From an uncultured Bacillota bacterium (GTDB lineage: Bacteria; Bacillota; Clostridia; Tissierellales; Tissierellaceae): a stretch of DNA of 18,845 nucleotides. The notes beneath the pieces are model-generated. The model was not told where the DNA came from and did not search any database. It saw only the letters and a list, made by a program, of their open reading frames with translations. Shown piece after piece: positions 13,670 through 18,845 of the stretch. The stretch is from NCBI GenBank assembly GCA_937951995.1, contig CALGAG010000142.1, positions 1 through 18,845 on the forward strand, read 5' to 3'. Every line of letters begins with the position of its first letter. Within the stretch, counting starts at the first letter, position 1. A program made the position numbers and the translations under genes.

Positions 13670-14589
13670 TGAAGGAAATTGAGATTTATGTAGGTGAAGA
13701 GGACAACGAGAGACTCGACTACTATCTTTCCCTTGAACTTGACGAGGTGTCCCGAACAAGGATCCAAAAGCTTGTTAAGGACCAACTGGTAAAGGTAAAT
13801 GGGTCCATAAAGAAATCAAGCTATCTTGTCAAGGAAGGTGATACCATATCGGTAGTTTTTCCAGAGCCAAAAAAACTGGAAATAACACCAGAGGACATCC
13901 CGCTGGAAATCGTCTTTGAAGATAGTGATTTGGCTGTGGTCAATAAGAGGCATGGTATGGTGGTCCATCCTGCACCTGGGAATTATTCGGGCACTCTTGT
14001 AAATGCTCTAATGTTCCACATGGACAACCTTTCGTCAATAAATGGCATTATAAGGCCTGGAATCGTTCACAGACTGGACAAGGACACATCAGGACTACTG
14101 GTCATAGCCAAGAATGACAAAACCCACAGAGGCCTGTCTGAGCAGCTTAAACATCATGGTGTCTATCGGGAGTATGTTGCACTGGTCCATGGAAATATCA
14201 GACAGGATACAGGGACCATCGATGCACCAATCGGTAGAAACCAGAAGGATAGAAAAAAAATGGCTGTGACTGGCAAGAACAGCAAGGAAGCCATAACACA
14301 CTTTTCTGTCAGTAAAAGGTATGGTAAATACACCCTGGTAACACTAAGGCTTGAAACAGGCAGAACCCATCAAATCAGGGTTCACCTATCCCACATGGGT
14401 AATCCTGTGGTGGGAGACCCCGTTTACTCAGGTGGAAAGAACGAGTTTAAAATGGAGAGGCAGCTACTTCACGCAAGAAGGCTGGGATTCATACATCCAT
14501 CTACAAATGAGAATGTGGAATTTTCCTGTGATCTGCCAGAGGATTTCAAACTGATTTTGGAAAGATTGGACAAGGAGGCTCAATTATGA
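13669..14589 (+). CDS. rluD: RluA/RluD-family pseudouridine synthase (large ribosomal subunit)
   Basis: Isomerises uridines in 23S rRNA. 306 residues: N-terminal S4 domain (ERLDYYLSLELDEVSRTRIQKLVKD, then VKVNG, residues 14-45) and catalytic domain with HRLDKDTSG (134-142), where D137 is the catalytic aspartate; later RTHQIRVHLSHMGNPVVGDPVY and LLHARRLGFIHP. It starts at GTG 13669, overlapping the lspA TAG by one base, with only a weak GGGTGATG upstream, so translation is likely coupled. The exact target uridines (RluD-type 1911/1915/1917 or another site) cannot be settled from sequence. The ATGA overlap with pyrR shows a tight operon. Confidence 0.94.
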   Translation: MKEIEIYVGEEDNERLDYYLSLELDEVSRTRIQKLVKDQLVKVNGSIKKSSYLVKEGDTISVVFPEPKKLEITPEDIPLEIVFEDSDLAVVNKRHGMVVHPAPGNYSGTLVNALMFHMDNLSSINGIIRPGIVHRLDKDTSGLLVIAKNDKTHRGLSEQLKHHGVYREYVALVHGNIRQDTGTIDAPIGRNQKDRKKMAVTGKNSKEAITHFSVSKRYGKYTLVTLRLETGRTHQIRVHLSHMGNPVVGDPVYSGGKNEFKMERQLLHARRLGFIHPSTNENVEFSCDLPEDFKLILERLDKEAQL

Positions 14590-15119
14590 TAGTCAAGGCT
14601 GTGATTATGGATGAAAAGGCAATTGCCAGAGCAATCACCAGGATATCCAATGAAATAATTGAGAGGAACAAGGGCGTTAAGGAACTGGTTCTTGTGGGAG
14701 TCAAGACAAGAGGGGTTCCATTTGCAAGGAGGATCTCGGAGAAGATTTATGAAATTGAAGGTGAGAAGGTCCCAGTATTCACCCTTGACATCAGTCTCTA
14801 CAGGGACGATCTTGCGGAAATTGGAGACCAACCTGTTGTAAATGAGACATTCCAGGGTGAGATTGACGGTAAGAAGGTAGTACTAATTGATGATGTAATA
14901 TACACAGGAAGGACGGTTAGGGCCTCTCTGGATGCCCTAATAGACAATGGTAGACCGAAAAAGGTTCAGCTGGCTGTACTTGTTGACAGGGGACACAGGG
15001 AATTTCCAATCAGACCTGATTATGTAGGTAAAAATGTCCCAACTTCAAGGAGCGAAGTTGTTGGAGTAAAGCTACTTGAAACGGATGGCAAGGATGAAGT
15101 GGTAATAATGAAAAGATAG
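14586..15119 (+). CDS. pyrR: PyrR: pyrimidine operon attenuator / uracil phosphoribosyltransferase
   Basis: RNA-binding attenuator of pyr operons when loaded with UMP/UTP, with weak uracil phosphoribosyltransferase activity. 177 residues, normal length. The PRPP-binding loop VVLIDDVIYTGRT is at 98-110; other family stretches are VGVKTRG (37-43) and the C-terminal LVDRGHREFPIRPDYVGKNVPTS (132-154). ATG 14586 has AAGGAGG (14572-14578) 7 bases upstream and overlaps the rluD stop as ATGA. No pyr biosynthetic gene, uracil permease or PyrR-binding leader is next to it; transcription ends at the terminator overlapping its stop, so its RNA targets must lie elsewhere. Confidence 0.97.
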   Translation: MIVKAVIMDEKAIARAITRISNEIIERNKGVKELVLVGVKTRGVPFARRISEKIYEIEGEKVPVFTLDISLYRDDLAEIGDQPVVNETFQGEIDGKKVVLIDDVIYTGRTVRASLDALIDNGRPKKVQLAVLVDRGHREFPIRPDYVGKNVPTSRSEVVGVKLLETDGKDEVVIMKR

Positions 15120-15151
15120 GTGATCGCCTTGTTGGCAATCACCTATCTTTT
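15111..15151. terminator. Long bidirectional terminator between pyrR and rqcH
   Basis: Left arm AAAAGATAGGTGAT (15111-15124) and right arm ATCACCTATCTTTT (15138-15151) form 14 perfect pairs. After one mismatch there are three more GC pairs (GCC 15126-15128 with GGC 15134-15136) around the loop TTGTT. The A-run and T-run at the two ends make it work for both the plus-strand pyrR transcript and the convergent minus-strand rqcH transcript. The pyrR stop codon (15117-15119) lies in the left arm. Confidence 0.92.
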
Positions 15152-15168
15152 CATTCTATGGTCAACGT

Positions 15169-16950
15169 CTATTGCTCCTCGTGACCCTTTTTCATACTAT
15201 CCACAACTGCAGCTGAAGGGTTGACCACAATGGTTTTTTGATTATCATAAACCACTAAACCGGTTTTGGCATTTTTAGGCTTTCGAACATATCTTTTTTC
15301 CGTGTAATCAACCTCGACGCTTCCAGAATTTCTTCCCTTGCTGTAATATGCAGCAAGAATTCCTGCCTCTGACAGGGTTTTATCCGGTACAGGCCTACCG
15401 TCAGTTCTTATAATGACATGACTGCCAGGGATGCCCTTTGTGTGAAGCCACAAGTCCTCTTTTTTGGCTGTCTTCATGGTTAGAATTTCATTTTGCCTGT
15501 TGTTCCTGCCTACAAGAATCTCAAATCCATCTGAAGAAGTGAATCTTAGTGGCCCTGCCAGCTTTACTTTCTTATTTTTGTGCTTCATGCTTCTCCTTTG
15601 AATGTAGCCCTCAAGAATAAGCTCATCCTTTATCTCATCCAGATCCTTGACCTCCGTTGCATTTTCAAGGCTAACAAGCACATGCTCAATATAGGAGATT
15701 TCTGCCTCGGTTTCTGGGATCTGATCCAGGAGAAGCTGACTTGCTGTTTTTAACTTTCCGTACTTTTTGTAGTAACGTTGTGCATTTTCAGCAGGACTAA
15801 GCTTTGGGTCAAGTGGAACCCTTAGGTTCTCCATATTCTCGTCATAAAAATTTTCAAGGACAACATGGTCGCTGCCTCGATTGATTCTGTGCAGGTTGGA
15901 TTGGAGTAGATCTGCGTAAATCTTGTATTTTTCCCTATCCCTGCTATCCAAAAGCTCCTCTTTTTGCTTGGAGAGTTTGTTTTGAGCCCTTTCCAGTTTG
16001 GTACCCAGAAGCTTTCTAAGGGAGGCAGATTTTTGGCTGACCCTGTCAGAGGTATCCTTGGACTTGTATACAAAATCCAACATCTGGGATACACTGTCAG
16101 TGTAGATCTGTTCTAACCCACTATATTGAGTTAGAGGAAGGGCATAAAATGCCACAAGGTCAAGGCCATCATCACCTAGAACATAAACTGGCCTAAAGTC
16201 ATTATCCCTAACTCTAGTCATGAATTCATTCATACCTTTGTAAAGTCTTTCCTTGTGGTCATTTTCAAGGCTTAGGACAACTCTGTCAGGTTCAAGGCCT
16301 GAGAGGCTACATATCTCCCTACCAGCCAAAGGGCTTAGCCCAGTAAAGCTCTGATACAGGAATTTGAATATTTTCTGACTACCATTGCTTTTATCAAGTT
16401 GCTGGTTAAAAATATCTTGATTGAGCTCCAGGGGATCCTCCTTGTTTTCAGACTCGATATATGAATATGACAATCCGGGGAGTATCTGCCTTACTCTGGA
16501 AATTTCTGCTGGAATCCTCTTGATGGAGTCTATAATTCTTTTTGATTCCTTGTTTATAAGAATTATATTGCTATGTTTCCCCATGATTTCGATAATCAAT
16601 TCCCGTTCAGTGGGATGTCCAAGTTCATCCTTGCCGGTTATTGTGAATATGACAACCCTATCCAGATGATTTTGCCTAATATCCAGGATTATGCTTCCAG
16701 AAAGGTGCTTTCTTAGTAGCATACAGAACATGGGTGGCGACAAGGGGTTTGATTTTGATGAATCAGTGATATAAAGTCTTGGATTATTGCTGCTGGCAGA
16801 CATTAAAAGTCTGTGGTTCTTTCCTTTGCTGTATATTTGTAAAAGCAATTCATCCTTTTCTTGCTGGTAGATTTTATCAATCCTACCACCGACCAAGATT
16901 CTATTCAATTCAGATACAACTGACCTGGTAACTACACCGTCAAATGACAT
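15169..16950 (-). CDS. rqcH: Rqc2/NEMF homolog RqcH (NFACT family)
   Basis: Ribosome-associated quality-control factor that binds obstructed 50S-peptidyl-tRNA complexes and directs C-terminal alanine tailing; older annotations call it a fibronectin-binding protein. 593 residues from the ATG at 16950, which has GGAGG (plus 16958-16962) 7 bases upstream; the longer reading from 16992 runs through this ribosome binding site. NFACT-N starts FDGVVTRSVVSELN; D97-R98 (HLDRVV) match the Asp-Arg pair needed for tRNA recruitment in B. subtilis. A charged coiled-coil middle follows (about 300-430). The C-terminal NFACT-R domain contains ILVGRNNRQNE, DLWLHTKGIPGSHV and KPKNAKTGLV. It is the only protein gene on the minus strand here, convergent with pyrR and divergent from yicC. 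Confidence 0.96.
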   Translation of the reverse strand: MSFDGVVTRSVVSELNRILVGGRIDKIYQQEKDELLLQIYSKGKNHRLLMSASSNNPRLYITDSSKSNPLSPPMFCMLLRKHLSGSIILDIRQNHLDRVVIFTITGKDELGHPTERELIIEIMGKHSNIILINKESKRIIDSIKRIPAEISRVRQILPGLSYSYIESENKEDPLELNQDIFNQQLDKSNGSQKIFKFLYQSFTGLSPLAGREICSLSGLEPDRVVLSLENDHKERLYKGMNEFMTRVRDNDFRPVYVLGDDGLDLVAFYALPLTQYSGLEQIYTDSVSQMLDFVYKSKDTSDRVSQKSASLRKLLGTKLERAQNKLSKQKEELLDSRDREKYKIYADLLQSNLHRINRGSDHVVLENFYDENMENLRVPLDPKLSPAENAQRYYKKYGKLKTASQLLLDQIPETEAEISYIEHVLVSLENATEVKDLDEIKDELILEGYIQRRSMKHKNKKVKLAGPLRFTSSDGFEILVGRNNRQNEILTMKTAKKEDLWLHTKGIPGSHVIIRTDGRPVPDKTLSEAGILAAYYSKGRNSGSVEVDYTEKRYVRKPKNAKTGLVVYDNQKTIVVNPSAAVVDSMKKGHEEQ

Positions 16951-16982
16951 TATAAAACCTCCATAAATTTTCTTGTCTAATA

Positions 16983-16991
16983 AGTATATCA
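16983..16991 (-). promoter_or_regulatory. Probable rqcH promoter (extended -10)
   Basis: On the minus strand TGA (16991-16989) is followed directly by TATACT (16988-16983), an extended -10 element. No recognisable -35 occurs 16-18 bp further upstream. Transcription would start roughly 26 bases before the rqcH ATG. Confidence 0.6.
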
Positions 16992-17111
16992 TAAATACAA
17001 GGGATGAAGAATTTGCAAAACAAAACTACATTTACACCAAACATATTAACAATTTGTAACAAAGTGTAGATATTTATATTCATAGATGTATAATAGTCTA
17101 TAACTCATAGA

Positions 17112-17140
17112 TTGTCAGGCTTATAATTCCAACATATATT
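17112..17140 (+). promoter_or_regulatory. Probable yicC-remA-gmk promoter
   Basis: -35 TTGTCA (17112-17117), a 17-bp spacer and -10 TATATT (17135-17140), each one base from consensus. The start would be near 17147, about 35 bases before the yicC start. A second TATAAT at 17089-17094 lacks a good -35 and may be an alternative. The rest of the 231-base stretch between the rqcH and yicC starts is AT-rich non-coding sequence with an 11-bp palindrome TTTGTAACAAA at 17053-17063. Confidence 0.7.
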
Positions 17141-17181
17141 GAAATAACAATAAATTTATGAGTGATAAGGGAGGGGATTTT

Positions 17182-18063
17182 TTGATAAGAAGTATGACTG
17201 GCTATGGAAAGGGAGAGGTTGAGAACCAGCTGTATAAGCTGAAAATTGAACTAAAGTCGGTAAATCACAGATATTTGGACATAAATGTCAAATTACCTAG
17301 ATACTTGATTTATTTGGAGGAAGGAATAAAAAAACTGGTCAAGGAAAAAATCAACAGAGGGAAGGTCGATGTGTTTGTAAATTTTGATTTCGCAGATGCT
17401 TCTTCCCTGGATGTAAAGGTGGACATACCATTGGCAAAAAGCTTCAAGAAGGCTTTGGAGGAGTTGAAGGACGAGTTGGAAATAGAGGATAGCATCAGGC
17501 TGAACAATATCCTGTCAGTATCTGATGTTATAAAAACTGAGAAGAAGGAACTCGACGAGGACCTTGTTTGGGAAACCATAAGAGAAGCCACAGGAATCGC
17601 TTTGGATAAGATCCTGCAGATGAGGGAGTATGAGGGAGAGCAACTAAGGAATGACATCTACACAAAGTTGGATAACATAGAGATCATAAGTGACAGGATT
17701 GAAAAAAGGGCCCCTCTGGTTGTAGATGAGTATCGGGGGAAATTGAATGATAGGATCAATTCAATTCTTGAGGATGGAACTATTGTTGATCCTGATAGAC
17801 TTGCTGTGGAAGTTGCAATATATGCTGATAAATCTAGCATTGATGAGGAACTGACAAGGCTAAAGAGTCATGTTCTTCAACTTAGGTCAATATTATCAGA
17901 GGAGGATGCTATTGGCAGGAAACTAGACTTCCTGATTCAGGAGTTCAACAGGGAAGTAAATACCATTGGCAGTAAATCAAGTGATACTGAAATAGTTAAG
18001 GCAGTGGTTGAGATGAAATCAGAGATTGAAAAAATCAGAGAACAGGTTCAGAATATCGAGTAG
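17182..18063 (+). CDS. yicC: YicC/YloC-family endoribonuclease
   Basis: Member of the YicC family, reported as RNases in E. coli and B. subtilis. 293 residues from TTG 17182, giving the family start MIRSMTGYGKGE; AAGGGAGG (17167-17174) lies 7 bases upstream. ATG 17158 is in frame but lies before that ribosome binding site and would add eight atypical residues. N-terminal domain: MTGYGKGE, ELKSVNHRYLDINVKLPR. The C-terminal DUF1732 domain ends with RKLDFLIQEFNREVNTIGSKSSD and EIVKAVVEMKSEIEKIREQVQN. It stands at the head of the conserved yicC-remA-gmk operon, 11 bases before remA. Confidence 0.95.
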   Translation: MIRSMTGYGKGEVENQLYKLKIELKSVNHRYLDINVKLPRYLIYLEEGIKKLVKEKINRGKVDVFVNFDFADASSLDVKVDIPLAKSFKKALEELKDELEIEDSIRLNNILSVSDVIKTEKKELDEDLVWETIREATGIALDKILQMREYEGEQLRNDIYTKLDNIEIISDRIEKRAPLVVDEYRGKLNDRINSILEDGTIVDPDRLAVEVAIYADKSSIDEELTRLKSHVLQLRSILSEEDAIGRKLDFLIQEFNREVNTIGSKSSDTEIVKAVVEMKSEIEKIREQVQNIE

Positions 18064-18074
18064 GAGGCATTGAA

Positions 18075-18332
18075 ATGTTAGTTTATTTCATTAATGTTGG
18101 CTTTGGTAATGTTGTTGCTTCCAATAAGGTTGTTTCTGTTGTCAGTCCGGAATCTGCACCCATAAAGAGGCTTGTACAGGAATCCAAGGAACATGGAACA
18201 CTTATTGATGCAACATACGGAAGAAGGACCAGGGCAGTTATCGTTATGGATAGTGGACATATTGTATTGTCCCCTTTGCAGCCGGAGACTATTGCACATA
18301 GACTCCACGCCAAAGAGGAAGTGCATGATTAA
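18075..18332 (+). CDS. remA: RemA/DUF370 DNA-binding regulator
   Basis: 85-residue protein very similar to B. subtilis RemA, a ring-forming DNA-binding activator of matrix and osmoprotection genes (INVGFGNVVASNKVVSVVSPESAPIKR, then LIDATYGRRTRAVIVMDSGHIVLSPLQPETIAHRL). The RRTR arginines used for DNA contact are present. ATG 18075 has TAGGAGG (18061-18067) upstream, overlapping the yicC stop. It lies in the usual place between yicC and gmk. Targets in this organism are unknown; none of the known matrix genes are in the window. Confidence 0.96.
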   Translation: MLVYFINVGFGNVVASNKVVSVVSPESAPIKRLVQESKEHGTLIDATYGRRTRAVIVMDSGHIVLSPLQPETIAHRLHAKEEVHD

Positions 18333-18354
18333 TTGAGAAGGATGGTGGAAAGTT

Positions 18355-18845
18355 ATGGCAAAAGGTTTTTTATTGGTTCTTTCAGGACCTTCAGGTAGTG
18401 GAAAGGGTACTGTAAGTCAGGCTCTTATGAAAAAGAGGGATGACATTGTGTTCTCGGTATCGGCTACCACAAGAAAGCCCAGGGCAACTGAAGTGGATGG
18501 GGAGAACTACTTTTTCTATGAAAAGGACCTATTTATGGATATGGTCGAAAAGGGTGAGTTCTTAGAACATGCATTCGTTCATACAAATTATTACGGAACT
18601 CCAAAAAAGTTTGTTTTTGATCAGATCGACAAAGGCGAGATAGTGTTACTTGAAATTGACGTTCAAGGAGCCCTGCAAATCAAAAAGAATTATAAGGAAG
18701 CGGTATTTATTTTCCTTCTCCCACCAACCATGGATGAGCTGAGAAGTAGGATTGTCAAAAGGGGAACAGAATCCGATGAGGATATAGATACCAGATTTGC
18801 AAATGCATTCAAGGAGCTTGATTTTGTTGGAGAGACTGCAGAAGG
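18355..18845 (+). CDS. gmk: Guanylate kinase, 3' end outside window
   Basis: Phosphorylates GMP to GDP with ATP. ATG 18355 opens a frame without stop to the end of the window, 163 of about 200 codons. The P-loop is GPSGSGKGT (11-19); GMP-binding residues follow in SATTRKPRATEVDGENYFF (35-53); further markers are EHAFVHTNYYGTP (71-83), LLEIDVQGALQIK (98-110) and the lid region IVKRGTES. The ribosome binding site is weak (GGTGGAAAG). It is the third gene of the yicC operon, 22 bases after remA. rpoZ would be the expected next gene in relatives but is not in view. Confidence 0.97.
   Translation, partial: MAKGFLLVLSGPSGSGKGTVSQALMKKRDDIVFSVSATTRKPRATEVDGENYFFYEKDLFMDMVEKGEFLEHAFVHTNYYGTPKKFVFDQIDKGEIVLLEIDVQGALQIKKNYKEAVFIFLLPPTMDELRSRIVKRGTESDEDIDTRFANAFKELDFVGETAE

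Noticed and set aside
14500..14586. PyrR-binding attenuator upstream of pyrR
   Set aside because: The upstream region is rluD coding sequence with a four-base overlap; no anti-terminator/terminator pair or leader is present.
17026..17069. CTACA...TGTAG inverted repeat upstream of yicC
   Set aside because: Only five paired bases with a 34-base gap in AT-rich DNA; expected by chance.
1..18845. Mobile element, prophage, CRISPR or toxin-antitoxin system
   Set aside because: All intergenic spaces are short and explained by promoters, terminators or the tRNA; no transposase, integrase, direct repeats or small gene pair of that kind was found.

Overview
The window looks like a stretch of chromosome from a low-GC Gram-positive anaerobe of the Clostridia/Tissierellia type. 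Evidence: the yggS-sepF-yggT-ylmH-divIVA division cluster, lspA-rluD-pyrR, rqcH next to yicC-remA-gmk, a DUF512 radical-SAM gene beside der, strong AGGAGG ribosome binding sites, many TTG/GTG starts and sigma-A type promoters. I cannot name genus or species. No mobile element, phage gene, CRISPR array, rRNA or long repeat is visible, and gene density is very high.

Layout. (1) 1-2942, plus strand: the 3' part of aspS, then tcdA, an RseC-family redox membrane protein and a CsoR/CstR-type repressor, packed with overlaps or tiny gaps. (2) 2943-8598: glyA, with its own extended -10 promoter inside an operator-like palindrome; an 11-bp hairpin; then DUF512 radical SAM, der, plsY and gpsA, closed by a bidirectional terminator. 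(3) 8606-8755: tRNA-Pro(GGG) on the minus strand, and a divergent plus-strand promoter whose -35 lies 4 bp from the tRNA's -35. (4) 8785-13166: an unrecognised membrane-anchored small protein, a HlyD-like membrane-fusion protein, yggS, sepF, yggT, ylmH and divIVA, then a terminator. (5) 13202-15151: lspA, rluD and pyrR, ending in a second bidirectional terminator. (6) 15169-16991: rqcH on the minus strand. (7) 17112-18845: a divergent promoter, then yicC, remA and the 5' part of gmk, which runs off the window.

Functionally the region is housekeeping: tRNA charging and modification, one-carbon metabolism, ribosome assembly (Der) and rescue (RqcH, YlmH), phospholipid precursor synthesis (GpsA makes glycerol-3-phosphate, PlsY acylates it), cell division and pole definition (SepF, DivIVA), lipoprotein processing, pyrimidine control and GMP phosphorylation.

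No self-contained new system is evident. The points most worth a second look are: yggS, which appears to start at an ATT codon (10437); a CsoR-family repressor with Tyr at the copper-ligand His position, which suggests a persulfide or thiol sensor; the undescribed 124-residue membrane-anchored protein, possibly a small beta barrel, paired with an orphan HlyD-like protein at the head of the division cluster; and the palindromic half-sites over the glyA promoter.
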